Shown here: positions 19,001 to 27,215 of the stretch, in pieces
Numbering within the stretch: position 1 is the first letter of the stretch
Layout: each line of letters starts with the position of its first letter
NCBI RefSeq assembly: GCF_000420845.1
Contig: NZ_ATVS01000008.1
Coordinates: 62,001 to 126,000 of the forward strand
Reading direction: 5' to 3'
Source: Butyrivibrio sp. AE3009
Lineage (GTDB): Bacteria; Bacillota; Clostridia; Lachnospirales; Lachnospiraceae
Length of the DNA: 64,000 nt
Translations under genes and position numbers: made by a program
The notes under the pieces: model-generated
Databases searched by the model: none
The model's input: the letters and a program-made list of their open reading frames with translations, nothing else
What the model was told of the DNA's origin: nothing

Positions 19001-20585
19001 CACCCTTAGCGTCCTTAAGTTCCATCTTAAGGGACTTGAATTTGATCTTATCATTAGCGATCATCTCTGGACGAATATAGGTATCTTCATCCTGCATTTT
19101 TACTTCAAAGCGAAATTCCTTATCTTTGCAGCCAACATAATTAAAATCCTTGGGATTGATCGTAATATAGTTGCTGCCGTCATAGGTCGCAAAAGTAATC
19201 TTGTTTAATGAATATCCATCCTTAGGAATAATCACAACAGTTACCAGATCGCCTTCTTCGGCCTTTTCAGTAGACTTGTTGTTAACCAGCTTCTTAACTG
19301 TAACCAGCTGCGCATCATCCTTGACAGGATAATTTAACTTAATTGCATGCTCTTCGCCATGATATACGTAATCATGTTTCTTAGCATAGTTCCTTACTTT
19401 TGCAGACTTACCTGACATGGAAATCTTCCAATTGGAAGGATTGGCAGGGAACGCTGTCTCTGAAATAACAATATCATCACCGGGATAATTGATGATAATG
19501 GACTTAAGTGCGCTGCAGCCTGTAAAAGCGTTATTTCCAAAGTTCTTAACATTGTGGAATGTCAGACTGCTGATCTTCTTACATCCCTCAAATGCACTGG
19601 CTCCGATTGCCGCAAGCTTGCCGTTCCTGCTTCCGAAGACAACTGTCTGAAGTGCGATACAATCTCTGAACGCCTCAAAAGGAACCTCCTCAAGTACATC
19701 GGGGAGAGATACTGTCACAAGCTTCTCGCAGGCCTCAAATGACTTGGCTCCGAGCACGAAATCAGCATATTCAATCTCTGAAAGATCCAGATCTTTTATT
19801 GCTGTAGAATAAAAAGCGTACTCTCCGATGCTCTGAAGCTTCTTGCCAACCTTAGCGCTTGAAAGCTTGGAGCAGCCAAAGAATGCATAATCTCCTACTG
19901 TCTCGGCATTGGTAAGTGTAATATCAAGCAGCTGTACGCATCCGGAGAAGGCTTTCTTTTCAACCGTCTTGATGGCTGTGCCACCCTTAACACTCTGAAG
20001 CTTGATACAGTCGTTAAATGCATTTTCTTCAATAACTACCTGAGCTGTCTTACCAAGGAACTGCACTGTGGTAAGGTTCTTACCAAATCTCGGATTGGTA
20101 AATACTCCGGCAGGAACTCTCTTAACTTCAGCAGGTACATATACATAGTTGCCGAAGCTGTCGAAGGTCTTTTCTCCGCCAACCCACAGAAGTGTTCCGT
20201 CGTCGGCGACATCAAAGCAGGCTGAAGGTTCAGCCATAAAATCTGCCTCTTCTTCGTCTGCGACATCCACTGCCTCTGAGCTGTCAACTGATGCACCCTC
20301 ATCGGAAATCTCAATCTCCTCTTCGGTAGCATCCTCTAATGTAACCTCTTCCTCAGAAGATGCGCTTGATGCTGCAGATGCATCTGTATCATCCTCTACG
20401 AAGATATCTTCCGATGCAAAATTCCCCGCAGTGTCTTCCCCTGTGCTCTCCATGGTCGAAGCTTCGCCTGCGCTGTCAGTTTCTTCAAGTATCACCATGT
20501 TCTCATCGGCTGCATAGCCGGGAACAGCGGAAGAAACCAGCATTGCTGCGCTTAAAGCCACAGCCAAAAATCTCTTCATATGCAC
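16068..20585 (-). CDS. Large secreted leucine-rich-repeat (BspA-like) and Ig-like domain protein, 1505 aa
   Basis: Exported protein of unknown ligand. A signal peptide (to about residue 27, ending PGYAAD) is followed by an acidic Glu/Asp/Ser-rich segment (about 28-118). Residues about 140-360 contain BspA-type leucine-rich repeats (LRR_5), seen as recurring AF.GC.KL units such as KAFSGCVQLLDI and SAFEGCKKISSL. The rest is a series of beta-rich Ig-like modules rich in Lys and Asp, with no LPXTG, SLH or choline-binding anchor at the end. The start is taken as the GTG at 20583-20585, 9 bases after AGGAGG; an ATG two codons later is possible. It may act in adhesion or substrate contact, inferred only from domain type. 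Confidence 0.85.
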   Translation of the reverse strand: MHMKRFLAVALSAAMLVSSAVPGYAADENMVILEETDSAGEASTMESTGEDTAGNFASEDIFVEDDTDASAASSASSEEEVTLEDATEEEIEISDEGASVDSSEAVDVADEEEADFMAEPSACFDVADDGTLLWVGGEKTFDSFGNYVYVPAEVKRVPAGVFTNPRFGKNLTTVQFLGKTAQVVIEENAFNDCIKLQSVKGGTAIKTVEKKAFSGCVQLLDITLTNAETVGDYAFFGCSKLSSAKVGKKLQSIGEYAFYSTAIKDLDLSEIEYADFVLGAKSFEACEKLVTVSLPDVLEEVPFEAFRDCIALQTVVFGSRNGKLAAIGASAFEGCKKISSLTFHNVKNFGNNAFTGCSALKSIIINYPGDDIVISETAFPANPSNWKISMSGKSAKVRNYAKKHDYVYHGEEHAIKLNYPVKDDAQLVTVKKLVNNKSTEKAEEGDLVTVVIIPKDGYSLNKITFATYDGSNYITINPKDFNYVGCKDKEFRFEVKMQDEDTYIRPEMIANDKIKFKSLKMELKDAKGDKAEIETTGIKDKILMSDGDTALGAWLWDFSSSAKNYLAVTEDGTVTALDVKDSITLSATLKTDANVKKTIKVSVKDSITVSSISLKISSETLKDARYISKDKSSGGYDVIEVMNYFVESSDLIFKVPMEASSSTEDSDNYYVKSSWSSVDSKIAAVGAGTVYNNENRIVVKKGAIGETMITVSVAGKNDKGEDIELKKRFIVRVLDPTPRLSTPDITVNYASSLGTELGLVMVKGYPVDPNSLKLVDSKNKESGKLQINYKDGKFYISKHNNYVKFKGDEVFTGDTQLYVTGTFDGNSKEIEFPKIAITKITFTNKPLAPTLKTKNKINLFYKGASAGTVEVTQSIKDAAVTGYELYSVDKSGKKVDESSDKFRKNFGITYNPDNRTFTISRKDNEILKDDSKKAVVSGYFAISYAGYSNPVVKKFTVPNTVTKPAYALDVATTTKNMRGRDHVFDLKLVKKVSKTEVEVLDLDDCEVDLLYDYTTEYSLGVEDDTIHLRHNGYASNSKAQFRVRKPEWSDDLVYTFTLKATNALPANKLSVKSVTLNKNYPEETAQFELAALADGHYASLDVTPTGKNAADIASFELVGDRKVVVSLKEGAVTAGTYSFSVTPKVSFGGYDEPLKAATIKVVVTDKKPVVKLKSGTFTFNWNYPGRETISTTYSITNLPAGTEKTVDISDYTITPNGHNYKFEDLAEIKSFEGGNISIAIKDGYALIANKGKTLKFKVSGKVGANDMESFDLSIKLDSKAPSVSLKASGTINPIDRTSKVTYTATIKNLIIDDPQFKLVELDSKGVKLPDEQYHFELVQDEKNKKIVYVRVKDGKSVNSGVKYSLRISCTNVPMAKESKVTVTPKQALPKIKTDVTSKTIYSLQENRSFDVKVSHVVDKNTTVMKPAIRTIVWADGVSDSIKDAFDYNYVFTSADRTSADLSVELVNPAAVVQNKTYTLKFAVKYDDQAENTDGNYVTVKVTVKK

Positions 20586-20806
20586 TGTTTTACTCCTCCT
20601 AACATAAATTAACCTTTTTTCGTACTACCCATTCCGTTGCTCAAAATACTATATATTGCATCTTGTGTGTTCGGAATAATGAATAAGAAAGCAATTAAAA
20701 ACATACTAAATATTGCCTTATATTCCAGTTAATTATACATCATATTGTATTCTCAGAAAACCCTGACAAGACATTAAATTTACATAACCACACAATATAT
20801 TGAAAA

Positions 20807-20843
20807 AAGGTGCCGGGCACATGTCATTTGTGCCCGGCACCTT
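20807..20843 (-). terminator. Terminator of Bat-like operon, also a REP-like palindrome
   Basis: A perfect 15-bp stem (20807-20821 / 20829-20843) containing GGTGCCGGGCAC is followed on the minus strand by TTTTTT. It lies 15 bases after the stop of the TPR gene. The sequence resembles the other GGTGCC/GTGACAGG palindromes in the window. Confidence 0.85.
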
Positions 20844-20857
20844 AAGTTCCGAATTAT

Positions 20858-21643
20858 TTACCAGGGATTGGAGTAGCCTGAATCGCTGCCCTCTCCGTTG
20901 TTGTTTTCTTTGCTGCCGCTTCCGTATTTCTGTCCGCCGTAGCTCTTCTCAAGGTCGTCCTGCTCTCTGGACTTCTCATCAAGAGCGCCCTTCTGCTGAG
21001 ACTCAAGTTTTTTCTTGTTCTTGGTATCATCGCCGCCGGAAGACTGGCCCTGACCCTGATCCCCGGATTCTCCGGAATCAGGTTCGTTTTGTTCGCTGCT
21101 TCCGCCTGATCCGCCCTCCGGAGGGTTCTCCAGCTGCTCAATAAGTTTGTCGATATCCTCTTTGAGCTGCTGAGCTGTGGCATCCCTGGCATCTGCCGGA
21201 TTGTCTGCAGCCCATCCGTTGGTGGTAAGAGTATCTCTTGCCTTGTAGAGAATGATAAGTGCTGTATCAATCTTCTCCTGTGAATCAAGGTGATTGAGAT
21301 CGATGGAATATACCATTGCAAGAGCCAGGTTAATCCTAACCTTGCATTCTCTTTTTCCGGGAGGATTAAGTGCCAGTGCCTGATTGTAATACGCGATGGC
21401 GCCGTTGTAATCTCCATTTTTGAAGGACACGTTGCCAAGGTTGTAATAAGGCAGGTAGCTCTCCGGAACATTCATCACAAGGAGTCCCTCCTCCTTGTCA
21501 GATGCATAGACATTGTTGTTGTAATCAGATATAAAGCTGTGGTTTATACCAACTCTTATGATCATTGAGAGTCCGAGAACAAGTAAGATTGTTCCAACTA
21601 CTGCCAGAACCGGCATAAGCACAGGAAATTTCTTTTTATTCAC
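20858..21643 (-). CDS. TPR-repeat membrane protein of Bat-like operon
   Basis: Protein of 261 residues with one N-terminal membrane helix (about 7-29), a tetratricopeptide unit (YYNLGNVSFKNGDYNGAIAYYNQAL, residues about 60-85, in two motifs around it) and a low-complexity Gly/Ser/Glu/Gln tail. It corresponds to the TPR protein (BatC/BatE-like) that closes MoxR-VWA operons. The start is a GTG at 21641-21643 that overlaps the stop of the upstream VWA gene (GTGA), with the ribosome site AGGAGG lying inside the end of that gene. It probably forms a membrane-surface scaffold with the VWA proteins. Confidence 0.8.
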   Translation of the reverse strand: MNKKKFPVLMPVLAVVGTILLVLGLSMIIRVGINHSFISDYNNNVYASDKEEGLLVMNVPESYLPYYNLGNVSFKNGDYNGAIAYYNQALALNPPGKRECKVRINLALAMVYSIDLNHLDSQEKIDTALIILYKARDTLTTNGWAADNPADARDATAQQLKEDIDKLIEQLENPPEGGSGGSSEQNEPDSGESGDQGQGQSSGGDDTKNKKKLESQQKGALDEKSREQDDLEKSYGGQKYGSGSKENNNGEGSDSGYSNPW

Positions 21644-22599
21644 AGTTTTTCCCTCCTAATCACAAAGAATAATTCAAAGAGGAGCATAACCGCCAGTGCA
21701 ATTGCATAATAGTAATAGGTATCCTCGTACACTTCCGCGCCGTCACCCTTTTCGATGACTATGGCGGAACCATCCTTGATCAGCTGTACAAGTCCTGTAA
21801 GGGAGCTTGCACCGTTGTTGAGGTTCATATACTCTATTCCCATATCCTCAGCAAGTTTCTTAAGGTTATCCTCATCTATCTTGGACAAAGCATCCTGCCT
21901 TGTCTGGTAATCGTAGATATAACCGGATTCATCCTTCATCTTACCGCCGCTTGCACTTCCGTAGCCAAGAACAGCGCCACCGTCAATATACTCAGCAAGC
22001 TCTGCATAGGACATGAGTTCCTTGTTATTGGTAATCTCACCGTCACTCATAAAGAATACGATGGTCTTTCTTCCCTCTTTTTTGGAAGAGGATAAAAGAA
22101 GAGCCTGCATATCATGAAAAGGAATTGACATATCACTTCCCGAAGCATACATACTGTCGGGGGACTTTAACGTATCTGCAAGATCATTGACATATTCGAA
22201 GTCCTGAGTAAAGGGAGACAATACCTTGGCCTTGTCATCAAAGGTAACAAGGGCAAAATTACTGCCGGCCAGCGCCTTGGTAATACCCTTTATATCTGCC
22301 ACAACTCCCTTCATCCTCTCATTGGAGCCATCGTAGTCCCTGGCCCACATACTGATGGTGGTATCAACTACGATCATTACATCCAGATTCTTCATTGCAA
22401 ATTCGTAATCTGTCTTGACCGTCACCGGCCTCAGTCCTATTACAAAAAGAAGAATATAGATGATGCCAAGTCTTACCATGGAAAAGATCTTATCTTTAAG
22501 GTTATTCTTGTTTCTGAATAATATATAAGCAGTTGCTCCCATCAGGGCTGCCAATATAATAATCAATATAAATACCGGGAAAATAGGCCTAATACTCAT
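21640..22599 (-). CDS. VWA-domain membrane protein (BatA/BatB-like), second copy
   Basis: Membrane protein of 319 residues. Two N-terminal helices precede a von Willebrand factor A domain with a slightly altered metal site (DTTIS instead of DxSxS, in VVDTTISMWARDYDGS) and the later FFMSDGEITNN; a further helix lies at the C-terminus. I chose ATG 22597-22599 because it overlaps the stop of the upstream VWA gene (ATGA); the open frame extends 14 codons upstream without homology. VWA proteins in such operons are thought to be assembled or remodelled by the MoxR ATPase. Confidence 0.87.
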   Translation of the reverse strand: MSIRPIFPVFILIIILAALMGATAYILFRNKNNLKDKIFSMVRLGIIYILLFVIGLRPVTVKTDYEFAMKNLDVMIVVDTTISMWARDYDGSNERMKGVVADIKGITKALAGSNFALVTFDDKAKVLSPFTQDFEYVNDLADTLKSPDSMYASGSDMSIPFHDMQALLLSSSKKEGRKTIVFFMSDGEITNNKELMSYAELAEYIDGGAVLGYGSASGGKMKDESGYIYDYQTRQDALSKIDEDNLKKLAEDMGIEYMNLNNGASSLTGLVQLIKDGSAIVIEKGDGAEVYEDTYYYYAIALAVMLLFELFFVIRREKL

Positions 22600-23708
22600 T
22601 TCTGCAACACCAATCCTGCCGCGCAGCCAAGGGCGAGGCAAATCATTAAAATAATAAACGGTATCTCAGGCATGTCTACTGTCTGACTGGACATAACCGT
22701 CTTGACCACCATTGCTTCCTGCTTGTTGATATCCTTGACGATCTCGGATACGGACTGATTCTCGGTCCTGACATAGAACTTACCGCCTGTCTTTTCTACC
22801 GCATTCTTGAACTCGCCAAGACATGATGAATAGTTATAGGTCATGGGATCGTAGAATTTTTCCTCAGAAGGGAAAATTCCGAATACCGTAACCTTATGCT
22901 TTGCGCAGGCTTCGGAAGCACTCTTGAGATTCATGATCTCTTCGCCTGAAGCATTCAGCTCGTTGTCTGTGCTCATGATGATAACTCTTGTTCTCTCGGA
23001 ATCATCAAGATAGGGGAAAGTATATAATGCTGTACCAAGACCCTCACCGATAAGTGAAGATCCTCTTGTAACGTTATTGTACAAGGTACCTGCATTGTAA
23101 TATTTGAGTTTGTAGCTAATCTCGTCGTAGTGCTCTTTCTCTTCCTCTGTCAGATTCATGTAGCTGAAATTGGGATTGTCCTCATATTTCTCCATGTACT
23201 CCTTCTGAAGTGTGAAGTACTCAGATAACTCATCCAGCTTGGTGATAACGTAATCGTAATCATCTGTAAGAGGCACGTATGTAACGGTGGAAGTATTGAA
23301 GATATTAACTCCGAATCTGTCACCCTTAAGGCCTGCAACAACTTCCTTGTAGTAATCCGTAATCTCATAGTTCAGATCGTACAATGAATAGGAAACATCC
23401 ATGCAAAGGATGATGTCTCTCTTCTTAACTCCGTTCATGACCTCCTCTGTTCTGAAGGGCCTTGCCGCAAGGAAAAGAGTTGATATGATCGAACCCACGA
23501 TTCCTGCTATAAGAACAGCTCGAAGGATGTTATATCTTTCATTCAGTTTTTTATACAGCGCCGTACTTCTGAGCTTCTGCGTATTAGCTGCTCTTGTTCC
23601 GGTGTCGTATTCATCGTTTTTCTTCTTTTTTAAAAAAAACGTAAGTCCCAATACCAGGGCCAGTGCCACGATTCCAAAGGCGATGGCCTGTTTGTACATT
23701 AGCTCCAT
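22596..23708 (-). CDS. VWA-domain membrane protein (BatA/BatB-like), first copy
   Basis: Membrane protein of 370 residues with an N-terminal helix, a second helix near residues 65-85, a VWA domain with a complete MIDAS motif (LCMDVSYSLYDL, DxSxS) and a C-terminal helix (IPFIILMICLALGCAAGLV). A Glu-rich, Tyr-rich insert (LQKEYMEKYEDNPNF region) sits inside the VWA domain. The start at 23708 overlaps the upstream gene by 10 bases; an alternative ATG at 23699 would give a TAATG overlap and drops three residues. It pairs with the next VWA protein and the MoxR ATPase. Confidence 0.88.
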   Translation of the reverse strand: MELMYKQAIAFGIVALALVLGLTFFLKKKKNDEYDTGTRAANTQKLRSTALYKKLNERYNILRAVLIAGIVGSIISTLFLAARPFRTEEVMNGVKKRDIILCMDVSYSLYDLNYEITDYYKEVVAGLKGDRFGVNIFNTSTVTYVPLTDDYDYVITKLDELSEYFTLQKEYMEKYEDNPNFSYMNLTEEEKEHYDEISYKLKYYNAGTLYNNVTRGSSLIGEGLGTALYTFPYLDDSERTRVIIMSTDNELNASGEEIMNLKSASEACAKHKVTVFGIFPSEEKFYDPMTYNYSSCLGEFKNAVEKTGGKFYVRTENQSVSEIVKDINKQEAMVVKTVMSSQTVDMPEIPFIILMICLALGCAAGLVLQK

Positions 23709-24193
23709 GTTCTGATCACTCCTAAGGCTGTATTAACAGATGTTATAAAATCCTTGTTCTTTGCTCTGAACTCTTCTGCGAACTCAGGAACATAATACTC
23801 ATCCATAAGCATATCAAGCCTTCTGATTCCGAGAGACTTAATCTCTTTTACCGTATAATTCTCCACATGAATTCCTGTGGCATCACGGACAAATTCTCTT
23901 ATCAGCATACTAAGATCCTGATATGCCTCTCTTTTTTCTATCTGATTACCGGAATAAGTTCGTAGCAGTCCCTGAAGCTGTCCTTCATATTTTCTCTTAA
24001 GAGCAAACAACTCCTGGGGTGAGAGCCTCTTGATCTTAGGTACTTCTTTCTTCTGTCTCTCAGGAAGATATGCCTTGAGCATGCGGTAAAAGAAGAAAAA
24101 GCACACCCCTGCAGCTGCCAGAAGTACGATTCCCAAAAGAATTACCCACCAACTGTACTCAAATGGTGCCTGTAAAGTAACCGTAGTAACCAT
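23699..24193 (-). CDS. Single-pass membrane protein of Bat-like operon (DUF4381-like)
   Basis: Small membrane protein of 164 residues. One membrane helix (WWVILLGIVLLAAAGVCF) precedes a cytoplasmic helical tail. Its position between the DUF58 and VWA genes matches the DUF4381-type protein usually found in MoxR/DUF58/VWA operons, but sequence similarity is weak to my eye. ATG 24191-24193 was chosen because GAGAGGT lies 6 bases upstream; this overlaps the end of the DUF58 gene by 35 bases. Confidence 0.75.
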   Translation of the reverse strand: MVTTVTLQAPFEYSWWVILLGIVLLAAAGVCFFFFYRMLKAYLPERQKKEVPKIKRLSPQELFALKRKYEGQLQGLLRTYSGNQIEKREAYQDLSMLIREFVRDATGIHVENYTVKEIKSLGIRRLDMLMDEYYVPEFAEEFRAKNKDFITSVNTALGVIRTWS

Positions 24194-25058
24194 GTTTATA
24201 CCTCTCAAGTAAATCTATAGTCTTGTCTATGATCTCGCTTTCCTGTGAGATGCTGGTCATGCCGATCTTGCACTGTTTGCACATTTCATTGAAGCTTTCC
24301 ACCATTGCCCTTTTCTGCCTTGCCTCTTCCTCATGGAGCTGGGCATGGTGAGATAAGAACAACTTCTCATATTTCCTGATCCCGGTGTCATATACATGAT
24401 CTCCGGTAAGCCAGGCATCTTCAATATTATAAATAAGAAGATCATGATCCTTGGTGATAGCCCTCAGCATCTTGGGATCAAGACTCTCAACTCCGGCGGA
24501 ATCGGTGATGATGATAATGATCATTTTCTTATTGATCGATCCCACCACTTCATCCAGCACTTTGTCGAGAGAAATGGCTGCCTGTGCCGGAATATGCTCC
24601 TCATAGTCATACAGGAGCTTCTCTAGATGCTCCGGGCCGGAACGGAACATGCTGATGGTTGTCTTCTCTCCCTTGGGGTAAGCAAGCGCATAATCCGCAC
24701 CGTTTCTTCCGGTGATATAAGCAAGAGTTCCGAACAGCATAAGTGCTGTTTCCTTCTTGGGCTGACCCTTGTCGGTATCGGCCATCATCTTGTCTCCGCA
24801 GTCACAGATAAACATTACGTTGTGGCGGCGGTCCGTCATATATCTTCTAACTACAATGGAGCCCATTCTTGAGGAGGACTTCCAGTCGATGTCGTGTACG
24901 TCATCACCGAAGTTGTACTCCTTGAGGTCATCAAACTCCATGCTGCGGCCCCTGTGAATGGAATGGAAATCACCGTCAAGAATATTGGAGGTCTTCTTAT
25001 TAGTATAAAGAGCTACCGCCCTTCTGATTCTTGATAAATACTCGTAATCAATTTTCAT
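24159..25058 (-). CDS. DUF58 domain protein
   Basis: Protein of 299 residues with the DUF58 signature: RGRSMEFDDLKEYNFGDD followed by VHDIDWKSSSRMGSIVVRRY. The rest resembles a VWA-like fold (VMFICDCGDKM, KKMIIIIITDSAG). It has no membrane helices, unlike longer DUF58 proteins. It lies 27 bases downstream of the MoxR gene, in the canonical order for the operon. Function in bacteria is not established; it is expected to work with the MoxR ATPase and the VWA proteins. Confidence 0.9.
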   Translation of the reverse strand: MKIDYEYLSRIRRAVALYTNKKTSNILDGDFHSIHRGRSMEFDDLKEYNFGDDVHDIDWKSSSRMGSIVVRRYMTDRRHNVMFICDCGDKMMADTDKGQPKKETALMLFGTLAYITGRNGADYALAYPKGEKTTISMFRSGPEHLEKLLYDYEEHIPAQAAISLDKVLDEVVGSINKKMIIIIITDSAGVESLDPKMLRAITKDHDLLIYNIEDAWLTGDHVYDTGIRKYEKLFLSHHAQLHEEEARQKRAMVESFNEMCKQCKIGMTSISQESEIIDKTIDLLERYKHGYYGYFTGTI

Positions 25059-25085
25059 TGCTTCACCTTCAAAAGACCTGTTTTA

Positions 25086-26099
25086 TCACGGAGTTTTTAC
25101 TGAATTAACAATTCCGTCGATTACCTGCTCAACGGTGATATTGTCTGCAACCGCTGAATAGTTAAGACCGATTCTGTGACGAAGTACCTGATGTCTTACC
25201 ATCTTGACATCATCGGGAGTAACATAGGTTCTTCCATGCATAAGTGCGGAAGCCTTGGCCATCTTAAGGAATGCGATGGAAGCACGGGGACTGGCTCCGA
25301 TTCTTACATATTTGCCGATCTCAAGTCCCTGGATCTGGCTTGCTCTTCTGCTGGCAACGATGATGCTGGAGATATACCACTTGATGGCCTCATCTACATA
25401 TACCTTGTCCACGATATCCTGAACCTGGTCGATATCCTTGATAGTAAGAACTGCGGGGTCAACTCTTGAGATAACACCGCTCTCGATTCTGTTAAGGATC
25501 TCTACTTCCTCAGCTGCAAGAGGATATGTGATAACCTCTTTGATGATAAAACGGTCTGTCTGAGCCTCGGAAAGAGGATATGTTCCTTCCTGCTCGATAG
25601 GGTTCTGAGTTGCGATAACGATGAAAACGTCCTCGGGCATGTTGTAGGTTGTTCCACCGATTGTTACGTGCTTCTCCTGCATGGCTTCCAGCATGGCTGA
25701 CTGAGTCTTGGCACTGGAACGGTTAACCTCATCGAGAAGTACGAAGTTGGCGAATACAGGTCCAAGGATTGTCTCGAATTTGCCGTTGGCCTGATTGTAG
25801 ATCTGTGTACCTACGATATCGCCGGGAAGAAGGTCGGGTGTGCACTGGATTCTTGCGAACTGACCGTCTACCGCATCCGAAATAGCCTTGGCTGCTGTAG
25901 TCTTGGCAAGTCCCGGTACCGACTCTACAAGAATATGTCCGTCAGCAAGGATAGCTGCGATAAGTGAGAACTTAAGCTGCTGCTGACCTACAACCTTGGC
26001 ATCGAAGTAATCTGACAGTTTCTTGATTACTTCCTGTGAGTAGTGATATTCACTCTCCAAAATGGCGCTCTTAGCACCTGTGTTTGCTTGTTCGTTCAT
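25086..26099 (-). CDS. MoxR-family AAA+ ATPase
   Basis: Cytosolic ATPase of 337 residues. Walker A reads ESVPGLAKTTAAKAI, Walker B FVLLDEVNRSSAKTQSAM, sensor 1 VIATQNPIEQEGTYPLSEAQTDRF, and the C-terminal lid contains GASPRASIAFLKMAKA. MoxR ATPases act as chaperones for metal-dependent VWA proteins or membrane complexes. It leads the Bat-like operon (MoxR, DUF58, DUF4381-like, VWA, VWA, TPR). It begins 49 bases after the metF stop, so it may be read from the metF promoter as well. Confidence 0.93.
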   Translation of the reverse strand: MNEQANTGAKSAILESEYHYSQEVIKKLSDYFDAKVVGQQQLKFSLIAAILADGHILVESVPGLAKTTAAKAISDAVDGQFARIQCTPDLLPGDIVGTQIYNQANGKFETILGPVFANFVLLDEVNRSSAKTQSAMLEAMQEKHVTIGGTTYNMPEDVFIVIATQNPIEQEGTYPLSEAQTDRFIIKEVITYPLAAEEVEILNRIESGVISRVDPAVLTIKDIDQVQDIVDKVYVDEAIKWYISSIIVASRRASQIQGLEIGKYVRIGASPRASIAFLKMAKASALMHGRTYVTPDDVKMVRHQVLRHRIGLNYSAVADNITVEQVIDGIVNSVKTP

Positions 26100-26148
26100 T
26101 TTAATTACTCTCCTTTGGGATATTTCTCTATATACAGGTATTACCGTA

Positions 26149-27012
26149 TTATCTGATTATTGTTGCCAGATTCCTCATGATGCCGGCTGCTATGTCGGGC
26201 TTGTTCATTGAATATACGTGAATATGGCTGACCCCGTTGGATATAAGGTCTATGATCTGATCGCTGGCATAGATGATACCGGCTTCCTTCATCTTCTGAG
26301 GGTCATCTGCGAATCTGTCCACCATGATCTTCATCTTCTGGGGAATAGTTGATCCTGAAAGTGCTACGCTTCTGGCTACCTGTCTCGCATTGGTTATAGG
26401 CATGATTCCCGGAAGAACAGGCACCTCAATTCCCTTCTCTCTTATTCGGTATAAGAACTGATACAATGTGGAGTTGTCAAAAAACATCTGGGTGGTAAGG
26501 AAATCGCATCCCGCATCTACCTTTTCCTTGAGATGCATAATGTCCTCGGACTGCCTTGCACACTCTATATGTCCTTCCGGATAGCAGGCACCGCCGATGC
26601 AGATGTTTTCATCCAATGATTTGATATCATAGATAAGCTCTGTGGCGTGATCGTATTCATAGCAGATACGACCTTCCTTGGGGATGTCACCTCTAAGGGC
26701 CATTATGTTCTCAATGCCCTTTTCCTTATATACGGAAATCATGTTCCTCACATGCTCTTTGGTGGAGGATACACAGGTAAGATGAGCCAGAACCGGAGTA
26801 TCATATTTATTCTGAAGGTCGGCTGCGATATTTGCTGTGTTCTTGCTGGTTCCGCCGCCTGCTCCGTAGGTCACGCTCATAAAGTCGGGCTTAAGGGCAG
26901 CTATCTCAGCCGCAGCCTTCTCGACCGCTTCATATCCGTCATCTGTTTTTGGTGGGAAAACTTCAAAAGACAAAGTTACTTCTTTTTCTTTGATAAGATC
27001 ACTAATTTTCAT
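26149..27012 (-). CDS. metF: Methylenetetrahydrofolate reductase
   Basis: FAD enzyme of 287 residues that reduces 5,10-methylene-THF to 5-methyl-THF, for methionine synthesis or one-carbon flow. Family motifs are LSFEVFPPKTDDG near the start (Glu for proton transfer), MSVTYGAGGG, HLTCVSSTKEHV, NIMALRGDIP and DAGCDFLTTQMFFDN. Length matches bacterial MetF. The ATG at 27012 has GGGGA upstream, and a good promoter lies about 50 bases before it. No SAM riboswitch fits in the short leader. Confidence 0.95.
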   Translation of the reverse strand: MKISDLIKEKEVTLSFEVFPPKTDDGYEAVEKAAAEIAALKPDFMSVTYGAGGGTSKNTANIAADLQNKYDTPVLAHLTCVSSTKEHVRNMISVYKEKGIENIMALRGDIPKEGRICYEYDHATELIYDIKSLDENICIGGACYPEGHIECARQSEDIMHLKEKVDAGCDFLTTQMFFDNSTLYQFLYRIREKGIEVPVLPGIMPITNARQVARSVALSGSTIPQKMKIMVDRFADDPQKMKEAGIIYASDQIIDLISNGVSHIHVYSMNKPDIAAGIMRNLATIIR

Positions 27013-27063
27013 ATATTATCCCCATTTGCTTCCTTAATACAAAACTTTTTTTCAGTTCACCAT

Positions 27064-27092
27064 ATACTATCAAATACCACTGTCTTTTTCAA
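27064..27092 (-). promoter_or_regulatory. Promoter of metF
   Basis: On the minus strand TTGAAA (27087-27092) and TAGTAT (27064-27069) are 17 bases apart. Transcription would start near 27056. Confidence 0.7.
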
Positions 27093-27158
27093 CAAAATTA
27101 GACACCGGATTTGGCAAGATATAATCGATTTATTAGTAAGAAAAAGAGAAGTCAATAA

Positions 27159-27190
27159 AGGTGCCTGCCCCCTAACAGAGACAGACACCT
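27159..27190 (-). repeat. Imperfect GGTGCCTG/CAGACACC palindrome after purB
   Basis: AGGTGCCTG (27159-27167) faces CAGACACCT (27182-27190) with one mismatch and a 14-base loop rich in C. It lies 25 bases after the purB stop and may end the purine transcript weakly. Its ends resemble the other REP-like palindromes in the window. Confidence 0.55.
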
Positions 27191-27215
27191 ATTGTCGGCT
27201 TCCCGAAAAATCATC

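Noticed and set aside
20149..20517. Ser-rich plus-strand open frame opposite the LRR protein's acidic segment
   Set aside because: A Glu/Asp codon run read backwards gives Ser/Leu codons. The same happens at 52559-53005.
27013..27063. SAM or other riboswitch in the metF leader
   Set aside because: Only about 45 bases separate the predicted transcription start from the start codon, too short for a known riboswitch.
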